64,000 bases of DNA, taken from the NCBI GenBank assembly GCA_914767715.1, contig OU612073.1:12338001-12402000 (forward strand). Direction: 5' to 3'. Positions within the stretch are counted from its first letter, which is position 1. Each line of letters begins with the position of its first letter. Made by a program: the position numbers and the translations under genes. Below, in pieces: positions 45,501 to 56,599 of this stretch. A model generated the notes under the pieces. That model did no database searches, was not told the origin of the DNA, and saw only the letters and a program-made list of their open reading frames with translations. The DNA comes from Membranipora membranacea. Lineage: Eukaryota; Bryozoa; Gymnolaemata; Cheilostomatida; Membraniporidae.

Positions 45501-46074
45501 GAACGATATTTGGCAGTAACAAACAATGTATCTGTGCTTTCGATTAAAATTGTATGTCTACAAGGTCAAAGAAATCAAGTAGTTTTGGTAGGTTCATCAG
45601 TTCGCGGTTTTTGTGTTGCGTTTTATGAAATAATGTTTAAATTTTAACATGAAAAGTTTCGCAATTTATTATCAAGAAAGCTGGGGTTTATATATATGAG
45701 GACTTGGAAGACTTTCGCTTTTCCGTTCTCTCTGATTCCATTCATTTTAGTTGATCAATCAATTTGAGGTAAGTCAGATGAGTTCTCCAGACCACAATGC
45801 ACCATTAAACTTTTCTCAAAGCCGTTTTGCGGCCCGAGAAGTTTTATCCTTCAGCTTACCCAGATCCACATCCTGCATCTAGAACGTAGCCACCTTCAGT
45901 ATGGTATTTGGTCACATTTTCCCTGAGAAACTTTTGCATAGGTGGTGTTCTAACGGTGAGCAGCTCCTCTGTACTGATATTTGAGTGGAAATTGAAGGAC
46001 GGCCCGTTATTGTTGAATGTGTTGCTTATGGAACTTAGGCTTGACAGCAAAACATTTTCTGCTGTTTCTGACAT
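42555..46074 (-). CDS. glycine N-methyltransferase-like class I SAM methyltransferase, 6 exons, 294 aa
   Basis: Exons on the minus strand are 46074-45860, 44958-44822, 44301-44187, 43650-43509, 43120-43017 and 42726-42555. All have GT...AG and matching phases, giving 294 codons plus TGA. That is almost exactly the length of animal glycine N-methyltransferase (GNMT, about 295). Residues 64-72 are SAM motif I (VLDAGCGSG), followed by IDSALLISNGFQNLVSCDLS. CIGNT at 146-150 and GGALIIDHRNF at 174-184 correspond to GNMT's CLGNS and GGLLVIDHRNY. The C-terminal part (YRIYTPETMTEIAKQTFG) aligns by position with the substrate-side domain. The family methylates glycine or related small amines with SAM; the exact substrate here is inferred. 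ATG falls on the first bases of its exon after cttttgcag, so a 5' UTR exon probably precedes it. Intron 3 contains a MITE. Confidence 0.85.
43695..43866. mobile_element. MITE with CAGGGG-type terminal inverted repeats, in the methyltransferase intron
   Basis: The termini are caggggggtctttcaataag and its near mirror ctaattgaaaaaccccccag, enclosing about 170 bp without coding capacity. The internal GAGCGAT and TTTACTAAAGC strings are shared with 56419-56595. CAGGGG-type ends resemble those of hAT elements, but I could not find an 8-bp target duplication, so the superfamily is open. Confidence 0.75.
45178..45295 (+). repeat. dispersed repeat, shared with 1448-1549
   Basis: Second copy of the repeat described at 1448-1549; it lies in the first intron of the methyltransferase gene. 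Confidence 0.5.
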
Positions 46075-46099
46075 CTGCAAAAGAAACACAGGAAAGTGT

Positions 46100-47140
46100 C
46101 AAGTAATAGTGAAGAAGCATGATGGTGTTGCAATATCAACACTCAGCGAAACATATAAATACACAGATGGAAAAATTGAGGAAAAATTGCTAAGTCATCC
46201 TCAAATATTTATGTCTACAAACAATGAATGATTATCTAATATTTACAGATGATAAATATAGCTGTCATTTCGGATTTAACCAGGATTTGTCCTGATTATT
46301 GTGTTATTGAAAGAGAAATCTGATAACTGCAATCTTATCAGCCTGCATGGGTCCTCTGCATGCCGAGTTTGATACGTTTGACCTCATCATACAACCAGCC
46401 AGGTAAGAATCTGCGATTCCAAAAGAAGGTAAATAGATCAGATGTGATCTTGAAAAGTCACATGTCATCCCAATACTATTTTGGGACACTTCCTTAGCAT
46501 GCAAACGGTGCAAATAAGCTATAAACACCCCTGAGATTAACAGAGGTTTGTAAACACGTGTGCTTAGGTTTTTTATTTTATCCTACCCCGGATTTGGCAG
46601 AGGTAAGATCCCACTGCAGCGTGCTTGTATACCCAGACCCTAGACCAGTTCACAGCTTAGTATTAGTATATCCTTGATCACGGCTGTATTCACACAGGGT
46701 AAGAAAACCATCCTTTGATCGTGAACTATTTAGCCAGTCTATGGGAAAGCAGCACTAGTCATGTATGATCACGCATGTCACTGGAGTAAACATCAGTAGA
46801 CATCAGTTAATAGAATATTGATTGCCGGTTACTAGAGTGAAGTGCAAGAGATGAGGTGTGGAGCAGCAATTGAGGCAATTGAGGCGCTAGATTCAAGATT
46901 GAAACATACTAGTGTCGCATACACCGTATGCGTCAGTGTATGCGTCACGCCCTTGGGCGCAGGTAATTAATTGTTTTGATTAATTGTTTTACTCTTCAAT
47001 TTTTTTGCCAAGTTATTACCATCTAAATAAGGAGGTTGGCAATCAAGTGATAATCATCATTTCATCCTATGTCTATTTTTAAGACCTATTTATACTGTTC
47101 AGTATAAAGAACAGTGGATTTTGCTCTATATGATCAGTTA
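46100..47140. other. no gene recognised; upstream of the methyltransferase gene
   Basis: This region presumably holds the methyltransferase 5' UTR exon and promoter. No TATA box could be assigned. The frames at 45908-46231 (+) and 46304-46528 (-) show no recognisable features. Confidence 0.4.
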
Positions 47141-47145
47141 CGAAT

Positions 47146-47255
47146 TAGTTTAAGTGCTCAAATGGTGCAAGATGCTGGTAGAGGCATTTCATTATCAAGT
47201 GGTTGATAATGAAATGCCTCTACCAGCATCTTGCACCGTTCGAGCACTTAAACTA
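47146..47255. repeat. near-perfect hairpin, 53-bp arms, 4-base loop
   Basis: 47146-47198 and 47203-47255 are reverse complements at 51 of 53 positions, separated by gtgg. The arm includes gatgctggtagaggcatttc. A transcript would form one long stem. It could be a foldback element, a young small-RNA source or a recent inverted duplication. Confidence 0.9.
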
Positions 47256-47259
47256 GTTA

Positions 47260-47662
47260 CGAATAGGAGTTACAAACATCAGTTACAACTTGATGTTACA
47301 GTTACCAGTTGCCTGGGACATTTGCCCCAGGATGTAGTTCAACAATAAACAACATAACTGCCGACAAATATCATCCATTAAATGTGAACACGTAGTCTGA
47401 TAAGAACTCTGGCTACATCTGACGCAAAAAATATTTATTGACTGAGTTTATGACATGATGGTGCGATTGACCAAGGAACCACTCATCCTAAGACTTTGTA
47501 GACAACCCAAGCAATTAACCTGATATATAATGATATAAGATAGAACCAGGGAGAGTTCTCACTGATCACACTTGAACTACCTGAATTTAGTAATTCTGAC
47601 AATCAAGATATATTGATATCTGATGATATATAATTTAACTCACTTCATATTTCTGTTTGTAG
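47260..47662. other. no gene recognised
   Basis: AT-rich sequence between the hairpin and a candidate terminal exon. No earlier exon of that candidate could be identified. Confidence 0.4.
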
Positions 47663-47814
47663 AACTTGAATTCCGCCAACAGGACTTCTTCTATATAGAA
47701 CTGTACTCGTCTGTCTCTAGATACTCGTCAGTAGCTGTAGAGCCGTCCGATTGTACGTCTGTCTTGGTTGATGGTTACCGTGAAAAAGCCAAGATCACAG
47801 TACACGTATGCTGA
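47663..47814 (+). CDS. candidate terminal exon of an unrecognised gene
   Basis: An acceptor (ttctgtttgtag) ending at 47662 opens a phase-1 frame of about 50 codons ending at TGA 47812-47814. It encodes ELEFRQQDFFYIELYSSVSR, then YSSVAVEPSDCTSVLVDGYR and EKAKITVHVC. Its composition is protein-like and less AT-rich than the flanks. No family is recognised and no upstream exon was found, so this is tentative. Confidence 0.3.
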
Positions 47815-47829
47815 TTACCGGTAAGCCCA

Positions 47830-49740
47830 GCCCTTCTCTCTATAGTATGAGATCTTCACAGAGTTGCTGTAAAATACTGGGCAGAGGGTGTAATATTCTG
47901 TAACGTCTTAAATCTACAGTCTATTGGGCTGACGTGTACTGCTAGTCCATAATTGGAAGTGTGTAGCGAAAGCGAAAATTGTCCAATAGCTATAAGCTAC
48001 GTAAGTGTAAGGACAGGATACCCTCGGTTGATCACAGGATATCCATTGAGACATTAATGGTCCCGAAATTATAATAAGGTCTATTAAACATCCCGTCTGA
48101 CAAACATCTGTCTGTCGATTAAACATTCTATACTGACATTTGATTAGCATTGGTATTAGCATTAGTAGGATGTGTAATTAATCATAGAATTAGCTTATGT
48201 CTTATTTATCAAAAAGTACATCGTACATGGCGAAAGGTTTAACCGTTGCTTTAACACACAAGATGAGCTATAAGCCCTAAATATTAAGTTTATATGGTTA
48301 AATAAATGACTGTCCTTGTTGGACTGTTCTGAATACCAATAACTGTCTAGTATTTGCTATTGTTGATATAATAAGTCTACAGGTAAACTGAAAGTAACAT
48401 TATGATGTGTAACACACTGATGACCTGATCTACTATTGCATGTATATCTCTGATCGATAGAAAGTGAATCAATTCACATAACATGGGTACCATCAAAAGA
48501 AATTTGGTGTTATGACCCGCGATAACTTTCAGTAATTAGGGACGGGAACATGTTAGGTACTCTTACTAATTTGGCTCTAACGATCAGAGATACACATTTT
48601 GATAGTGTAGTCTCAATGTCTGTGTGCTCCCTGATAGAGCTAAAGTATATGGTATTTATAACCAAACAAAAGCAAAATTATAATTTCATGTACTTCTACT
48701 GTGAGGAACGGATATTGATAACTCACTGTGCATATACTTTAAGAGAGTATATGCTGTGAGGAACGGATATTGTCGTCCTATCCTATACTAAAGTAAATGC
48801 CGTGTACTATTAGTATGTATAGTTGTTCTATAACCGTCCTACTTATAAATTGGTTCTAACTATGTTTGTAGTTATGGTTTTAAATCTTGCACTCCGGACA
48901 CTTCAAAATGTCACTTTATTGTGTAATTTATTTGTAGTTCTAATTTGGAGTTACCTCCTCTTTCATGCACTGAAGAAAGACAAGATCGCTCAAATCTATT
49001 AAAACGTGGTTCCAATTGGTAATGCTAGCACTCTGGTGAGTACGAGGTATTTAACTTTCTAGTGACGAACAGCTGGTTCCCACTACTCCACAAAGCAATT
49101 AACTACGGGGTTGTTATTGAGCCTGACCTCTTCTTAGCTTCACTAGAAGTTGCCTTCAAGTTGTTTAAGAAAGGTTCCTGCCGATAACCTGCTAAGACCC
49201 CTGTCTTATTCTAACAGTAAAACTCTTGATGAGTTTCGAGACAATGCTCTTACACCACAAAGTCAATATAGTCCTTAGATGTTAATATGACACAATCACT
49301 ATTTATGAATGTGTTCAGGTACGTTTGATATTTTTGTTATTCAACTTAGGTGACTGATTTTAATTATGAGCACCTACTTGATCTCTGTATAGTGCCTGGA
49401 AGCCCAATCAGGTAATCAAGGCGGTGTATCAGTATCACAGGCCTCTTAGGCAAGTTAAATTAGCTAAAGACTCCAAAGCAATTTCTAGTGAAGGAAAGAG
49501 GTATCAGTCTGTGGTCACTCTAAAATTTGATGTTCAAATTCTATATCCAAAGTTGAATTAATGTTTTCACAGATTAGAGGTATCTTATCTTAATTCAAGA
49601 GCGGCCTACTCCTTCAAAACACAATAATCTAATCCTAAACTATTATTCCGAAACTTAATCTACTTAACCCCCCAAACAGATATGACTACTACTTATTTCT
49701 GTTCTGTTTTAACAGTAGTTCCCAATGATACTTCTCAATA
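47830..49740. other. no gene recognised
   Basis: No frame with recognisable features. Around 48701-48772 the string gtgaggaacggatattg occurs twice about 54 bases apart, around a small palindrome (gcatatacttt/agagtatatgc). The rest is unexplained and may be part of an unrecognised repeat element extending to about 51 kb. Confidence 0.4.
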
Positions 49741-50165
49741 ATTTCCGACTTTGATATGAGCACAGACGCGAATTACATGCGTTTAAATGTGGGTCACGAC
49801 GATTTCCGACTTTGATATGAGCACAGATGCGAATTACATGCGTTTAACCGTGGGTCACAATGATTTCCGACTTGAAATGAGCACAGACGCGAATTACCTG
49901 CGTTTAACTGTGGGTCACAATGATTTCCGACTTTGATATGAGCACAGACGCGAATTACCTGCATTTAACTGTGGGTCACAATGATTTCCGACTTGATATG
50001 AGCACAGACGCGAATTACCTGCGTTTAACTGCAGGTCACAATGATTTCCGACTTTGATATGAGCACCGACGCGAATTACCTGCGTTTAACGGTGGGTCAC
50101 AATGATTCCCGACTTTGATATGAGCACCGACGCAAATTACCTGCGTTTAACAGTGGGTCACAATG
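49741..50165 (+). repeat. 61-bp minisatellite, seven copies
   Basis: Copies start at 49741, 49802, 49863, 49923, 49984, 50044 and 50105. They are 60 or 61 bases long and begin atttccgact. Each contains atatgagcac.gacgcgaatt and a tgcgtttaa..gtgggtcac end. Differences are few, and neighbouring copies share variants (for example gagcaccgacg only in copies 6 and 7). This points to expansion by unequal exchange. Stops in all frames rule out a protein repeat. Confidence 0.95.
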
Positions 50166-51060
50166 ATTAAACCTCCTAAAGTTTATTTTGAATCCTGTTT
50201 CAGAGTGTTGTTATAGTAACAATTAACCACGACTTACTTTAGTTGATTGCAAAATTGTCTTATAAACTCTTAGTGAATTTGACCTAACGTCTGAGTACCT
50301 GAAGAACTGTCCCGAATTACTATATGCATAGAAATCGACTACAACAGTATATTCACTAAAGTTATGGTTTATTGTCTTGATACTTATAAAAAAAATGATG
50401 ATGTAATTCAAATGATACTCACAGTATATATTGGCCCTTAGACTCCACTTTAGTCTTAGTCCTTAGACTCCACTTTAGTCTTAGCGTTCTAACAAAGATC
50501 TCTGATTTAAAACTAGTATTTATTAAATCAAATTATAATAATTTTTACTAGCTATGTAAAAAGTTGACTGTGCTGCTCAAAGAATTAAACTATACTGATT
50601 TACTGTTCAAAATTTCTGCCTTTATATAGGTGTCGATTTTTGTGCTGACTCTGCTTGTTGTCGTCTGATTAGCTGTCAGCGGATTAGTGGATTAGTGTCT
50701 CTTGTGGCTTTGTTATATGAAACCGTTCTGTGGTCACGTCACGTGGTATATTGCTGCTGTTCCTCAGTCTACCCTCTGGAATTTATTGTTCTATTTTTGG
50801 GCTGACTTTGTTGTTGTTACTCTATGATTTATTACTTCCGTGTCACCCTGAAGATTACTTGGTACTTGGTACTATGCCGTATTGGAAAACCAAATTACTG
50901 CGTCACTTGAATTCCTATTTTCTGACCGGATAGCATACTGCGGTTGTCTTTGGTATATCTTTGATTGATCACTTTTGTGTCTCTCTGCTCGTTGTTTATG
51001 CTTGATTAAAAAATCAGGTTGATTAAAAGGTTGATTTAAAAAAAAGGTTGATCAAAGGTT
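50166..51060. other. no gene recognised
   Basis: A 24-base string (ccttagactccactttagtc, then ttag) occurs twice almost back to back at 50436-50459 and 50461-50484. The frame at 50730-50933 encodes a Leu-rich stretch but has no start context or splice sites that convince. Nothing else is supported. Confidence 0.4.
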
Positions 51061-51169
51061 GTGATTACTAAATACCATGGAGGTTACTGGGTGCACTTGT
51101 TTTCATATCTATCTGTACCCTCTGACTTCTGCGGCTCAAAGAATATAACAACATATCTCGAGTGCCCCT

Positions 51170-51262
51170 TTTTGGTACTGACAATAGTAGGAATTTTCTC
51201 CATTGTGCAATTCTTGGACACATCGGAGGCCCATGCTGACCTTAACCCAGATCCATAAATCC
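51170..51262 (+). repeat. diverged R1 fragment
   Basis: The order gtaggaattttctccattgt, gcaattcttggacacatcgg and aggccca matches the R1 block at 37140-37205 (gaatcatctcccttgtgcaa, ctcttggttacatctgag, gcccta). The level of change is higher than between other copies, so the assignment is moderate. Confidence 0.45.
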
Positions 51263-53800
51263 GAGCTTTTTCTGTCATCTGAAACTTTTTCCCTTGCTTT
51301 CATCATCTTTTAACTAGAGAAACGAGCACTTCCAAAATAGAATAAGGTTAAAGGGCAAACAAGGTTTTGCAGCAATGCATTAATGGGTATCAAATAATGT
51401 GCTAGGCAGCATTCAGATTTAAGATGAAGAGCCACTTATCACTATTTAACTGATTGAACCGGATGAGCAAGATACTTAAATATCTTTGTTAGTTTGACCA
51501 AGGAGCATTGAATTCCATATCTGGAATAGCATCATTAGCTTTCTTTTGCAAAACAATGGGCATGCAAAAATAGCCAGTCCTAGTAGCAATCTAGAAATGC
51601 CCAAAATCATCGACGCTGAAGGTAATTTATCACTGTTTGCAGTTTTGTAGACAAGACAATAACCAAGGCTATGTTATTCATGCTAGTAGGGACATCCAAT
51701 CGAATCAATGATTGATCAGTCCCTGTTTTGAGTGTTCTCACTGTATAAGGTTATGTTAATATTTCCGTTACATGAGTAGAATTTAATTAAGTGCCAAGGA
51801 GTAGTCGTTAGTTTGACTTTTTGATTCTTCTTCTGATTTCATGTGATCAGGGAGAATCCCTGATGTGATTATCTGTCCGTTTGGCATACTTAGCTTAGCA
51901 AATTAAGACTGGCTGGAGTGAAGTACATTTAGTCTGAATTAAGCATTGTGATCGCATGACCAATAGACCAATATAATCAAGTCAGACAACTCTTATTTAA
52001 TCAGAACTTAAAACTATTGCAATATCTTTTCAAGTAGTCCTCTCTTGTCAAATGGATTGACTCAGGTTGTCCCCACAATTACAACTGGACACATTATTTT
52101 TTAAATATTGCATACATGTACATCAATTCAAATTTATATCTTGTGTGGGATTGGAAGGAGGAGATAACGATCTCACTTGCTTATTTTCCTGGTGTTGAAG
52201 TAGTCTCCTCTCTATGATAGTGTACATAACTCCCGATATTAGGATGTAACACGTGTTATCTCCCCCTCCTGAGGTGATATAGAGGCTGGATATCTTGACC
52301 TGCTAACCAGCTACTGCTTTAATGTGATAACTTAGCATCAACCACTACTGGGGCACTCTGCACATGTGCGAACTTCTGAGGCATACGTTCGTCTCTGCAG
52401 CATGGGGCTTGAACTAATTCACCTAGTCTGAGTACCAAAATTGGGAAAACAATGGAAACCCATAATTTAGAAATATTTGGGCATAAATGGAACGCTGGTT
52501 TTGATATCTCATAACCTTGAAACCTGGGAGTTGCTTTTCTTGATGGAAGGCAGCGCCACCACCGTTATGCTGCAGAGATAGACTATGTCACAAGGCTATA
52601 CTGCGGGCAGAGTGCTACTGGGGTGGTATATAGATATTGTTGATGCTAAAATGATATAACTTGATAACTTGGTATCTTCCACCAAAAGGGTTTAGAGTGA
52701 TTGGGAATTTTCCTCAGTTGGTAAAAAGTGTTTTAACGATCGCCTGATGATGATCTGCTCGATGCGGACCCTAAACTGGTTTAAGCTGCTGACTAGCAAT
52801 ACACAATCTAAGAATAACCCAGAATGCGATGATCTCGAATTGGTGGAATCAGGGTACTAACACAGAAGAGCTTAAGCCAACATAAACGGCTTAACATCAT
52901 TATCTCAGTTATTGTGCATATGAAGCTCCTTCAATAACACTATGCGTGTCAGCGAACATGTACAACCGGCCATATATTCATATGTCCTTCCTGTCGGAAT
53001 GCCAAAGCACCAAGATATGAAGAGTGTGATATGAAAGGAAACAACTGCTGGAATGAAGGGCTGCCATAGCCTGAGTAAGACATTATAGTAGGCCAGTTAG
53101 CAAAATAAGGTATAAATGGGGGTATTGGAGCTGTGCTCTTTCGACATGAGGGAGGACAACTCAACTCTACCCAAAACAGTACGACAGTTCATCTTAACCA
53201 TGGGATTGTGCCTCCTTCGAACATTTTGGCATTTTGCATTTAGCATTTCTGTGCCTTAAGCATGTGGTTTTTTGTAATGTTGCTCCTGATTTCCACACTG
53301 AACGATAGAGAGTGACTAAATTCACTTAGCACGATTAACACACCAGTTTGGTGTGACGACCAAAGGTCAATCTCCAGGGTAATAAGGTAACTGGTTCGGA
53401 ATTGCCCTCTCACGTTAAAACCTTTAAAAATGAAGAGTTGCCCTCTCTCTTCGAATTTTCACAGGCTTTGATATGATTGGCCCATTACATCTTACTTTTT
53501 TCTTATTGGCCTGTTCAATAACTTCATACTGATTACAATATCTGCGTTGGGGAACACTGAGTTAGTTATCGATATTGCTAGTAGTCAACTTTCTGAACAG
53601 CAGTCAGACTCAGTGGCACCAATCAGTTACTTCACAGACACATAAGACCACGATGAAAAGATGATGAGCCAACTCAGCTTCACAAGAAGAAGAAGAATGA
53701 AATTAGAACAGCTGTGAATGGACTTGATTGAATCAATTTGTTGTAGCTCTCAGGTAAATAAATGTTATTTTTATTTAGTTAGTATTTATTTGGTACACTA
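51263..53800. other. no gene recognised
   Basis: No convincing coding sequence is present. A stretch near 53093-53165 (ggccagttag, ggagctgtgctctttc, gaggacaactca) recurs in diverged form at about 54825-54900 and marks an unnamed repeat. Confidence 0.4.
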
Positions 53801-53805
53801 CTATT

Positions 53806-53907
53806 CTACTACTCAGTTGTGAGTGAAAAATGAGTAGAATAACTAAGAAGTCTAGCTAGTAACTGTTAGTTACTATCACTACTAGTAGCTTTCTGTAGTT
53901 TGCCAAT
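53806..53907 (+). repeat. repeat copy shared with 56321-56418
   Basis: About 100 bp, including aactaagaagtctagctagt, aactgttagtta, tatcactactagtagc and ttctgtagtttgccaat, matches 56321-56418 with few changes. Confidence 0.85.
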
Positions 53908-56280
53908 GGTACCAGTCCAATGTACATGTGCAGTGAGTGTTATATCAAGCAAGGAGAAGGACTCCTAAGAGTTGTAAGAGGGGGGGGGAAGCTCATACAA
54001 GTCCAAGGAGTTTACTCCTTACTCCTTGCTTTGTTGTTTGTTGGTGGTGGCATGTTTAGGTGGGCAACTCTCGTGCAACTAATTGTCTAGAACTGTTATT
54101 GCTAATCTACTGTGGCTACATGTAGGCCTACATACTTTACATTGTAAGGAAATGCCCCCTCTCTTTACTACAACTACAGCCTATGTAGGCTGGGTCTTGT
54201 ATTTGTATAAAGTGTGTGCATAGGCTTTGCCTCGGCGCAACTGACGGATCATTATTGCTTTATGTCAACCATTCCCAACTGTCTGAGACTGGTGGGGTCA
54301 CCCTTAAATACAAACAGCAAAACTATATACATATTAATTAGTATACGCTTTATTTACTGATCAAGCATGCGCATATAAGACCAAGTGGTACATTATCATC
54401 TAGCTTAGTAGGCGAGACCTGCTTTTAGCTTCGTTCGAGAATTGGCCACTAATCAATTGAACTAGGCTCACTCTTGTGTGAACTATTTGCGAACAAATTT
54501 ATCTAAGGAGCGAGGATATTGAGCATTTAAGTTGTAATGATCTTTTGGTTTGCAAAGCACAGCTCATCTAATTGAAATATTCCCTGGTCTATGATGTAAT
54601 AAAGAATATACCAGCCCCGATCACCAGAGGAAGGAAACCAGTGCAGACCTTGCCTTTTGCCAATGGTATTGAATTCAAATGATTTGTTGGCTGTATAGAG
54701 TCTCAACTGCGTCACAGTGGTCATTTCATTATAATAAGCAGTGATCGGGGAGGGGGGCGGATTGCATATAATATTTCATGCTTGAACACTGGCAGGCCTC
54801 AGCAAGAATTTTTCATTGAAGCCGGCCAGTTAGTGTAATTAGGAGTTCAGTGACTATCGGAGTTGTGCTCTTTTTTTCATGAAGGGAACAACTCATTCCA
54901 TCTCGCAACATCAAGTCACCTCTTCCCTATATTCCACCCTCCTTGCCACAGCTCATTATCTTGAATGATCATTTTAGTTACAAATTTGCTGGCGTTATGT
55001 GCTGATCAAACCTATAGATCGAGTGTTTCCATTCCAAGACATCAGATATAAAACTTCACAAACTTCTTCACCAACGGCTGGCAAATCTGTTTCCATCATA
55101 GGGATTGTAGACCAGGTCTTTAAGTGTTGTGTTATTTGTAATTTGGCAACATGCTAGAATCAGGCTCTCAATGCAGAGAAAATTGAAGGGTCCAGGGATG
55201 AACCTTGTAGCAGCAAAGCCTTGTTATAAGACTGCAAATAATTTGAATGCAAATAATGTACTTAGGACATTGGAATGTATTATATTCATACTTTATCACA
55301 TCATCAACTAAATATTTGTTGCAGAGAATACAGGAGAAAGACTGATACAGTATGGTATGATAATGGCAGAGTTAGGCATCAGAACCTTTGGTGGTTTGAA
55401 TTCTGTCCTGAGAAATCTTGATGTACCGAGTGAGTGTCTGAGTGTCAAAAAGTTACATTATTATGATTCATGATGGGTCATGATATACTCTTCGCTACCC
55501 TGACGCAGTGATCATTTGTATTTGATTGTCCAAATCAAGGATACCATCGGTAGCCTAATTGATAACCATATCTCATACTCATTGAAAGACCCCCCTCCCT
55601 CCCTCCCTTCACCTGCTATCTACCTTATCAACCTAATTAGTGGTTAACTAATTAGATTGATAAGGTAGATTGCAGGTGAAGGAAGGGGGGGGGGGTGAAT
55701 GAAATGATAATGGAATCTGTCTCTTAAAGTATTGTCAATTGTTCGATTGTGGTTATCATGGGGCATTTAACTTCCCAACATATGTTGGTGTGTGGGTAAT
55801 TCTAGGTCACAGGCCCTAAAAAAAATTAAACAGCATAAAACTTGTTTCTAATTTGTAGTCAACTAAACGTATAGCCTTGGGAGTAAGTATTAGCTAAAGT
55901 TTAGTTTAGCTAGTCTTGAGATGACTTAATGTAAGCTAGCATTAAATTTTGGCTAGTGAAGGTTGAAGTCCATAAAAAGAAAAAAAGGGTGAGCGTATGT
56001 TTGCTACTCTTGAAGTTAGCTTTTTCAAGCCTGCGCAAAATGAAGAAAATATCCTCCTATGAATACTTTACTCCTCTATGGAACTTTTTATGAACATTAT
56101 ATCTGCCTGATTTTGATTACTGTACCTTACATTTTAGAACGTACCTGAGGCATTGGATTAGCAGGATGTTGGCATCTATTGACATTTGACTACCGCGTCA
56201 AACAACTTGAAGGCAGTTAGTGTAGGAAGAACAAGTATTCATCAGATAAAGTGGTAAGCTACTCTCACACTACTCTGTAA
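53908..56280. other. no confident gene; inverted repeats
   Basis: The stretch contains AAGGAGT/ACTCCTT inverted pairs at about 53950-54030 and the inverted repeat at 55601-55690. An exon-like frame at about 55326-55430, between gttgcag and gtgagt, could not be tied to any gene. Confidence 0.4.
55601..55690. repeat. inverted repeat with C-rich/G-rich outer ends
   Basis: The left arm (..cttcacctgctatctacc, ttatcaacctaattag) is mirrored by ctaattagattgataaggta, gattgcaggtgaagg.., with two or three unpaired positions and a 7-base loop. Outer runs of C on the left and G on the right extend the pairing. A foldback element is the simplest reading. Confidence 0.8.
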
Positions 56281-56350
56281 GTCTACTCATTCTTCACGAC
56301 TGAGTAGTAGAGGTAGTACTCTACTACTCAGTCTTGAAGAATGAGTAGAC
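56281..56350. repeat. hairpin, 30-bp arms, 10-base spacer
   Basis: 56281-56310 pairs with 56321-56350 at 29 of 30 positions (gtctactcattcttca.gac, tgagtagtag). The right arm is the start of the repeat copy shared with 53806-53907. The matching hairpin arm is absent at 53.8 kb. Confidence 0.9.
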
Positions 56351-56418
56351 TAACTAAGAAGTCTAGCTAGTAACTGTTAGTTATTATCACTACTAGTAGC
56401 CTTCTGTAGTTTGCCAAT
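56321..56418 (+). repeat. repeat copy shared with 53806-53907
   Basis: Second copy of the repeat described at 53806-53907. It is directly followed by the MITE at 56419. Confidence 0.85.
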
Positions 56419-56595
56419 CAGGGGTGTCTTTCAATTAGAAAGAGCGATACTTTACTAAAGCAAATTATCACTATCGCATCACTCGAAATTATTGCCCACT
56501 TGGTCTTTCAATTAGACAACATCACTCCCAAATCGCTCGCTCAGAATGTATATAGTTCAATCGTTGACTGAACGATTTGAAAGTGAGACCCCTAG
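56419..56595. mobile_element. second copy of the CAGGGG-type MITE
   Basis: The ends are caggggtgtctttcaattag and gaaagtgagacccctag. The left half (agcgatactttactaaagca, ttatcactatcgcatcac) is the reverse complement of the right half of 43695-43866, so the two copies lie in opposite orientation. There is no coding capacity. Confidence 0.75.
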
Positions 56596-56599
56596 CAGG

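Noticed and set aside
48960-49270. Possible mitochondrial large-subunit rRNA insert (agtgacgaacagctggttcc)
   Set aside because: Only one short string recalls LSU rRNA. The surrounding sequence shows no other conserved rRNA segments I can recognise, so the similarity is not enough.
51061-51258. Frame ending DTSEAHADLNPDP as a 2A-like peptide of a LINE
   Set aside because: The essential NPGP end is absent and the segment aligns with the noncoding R1 repeat.
55326-55430. Exon-like stretch between gttgcag and gtgagt
   Set aside because: Two frames give plausible peptides but neither matches a family, and no partner exons were found. Chance splice consensus cannot be excluded.
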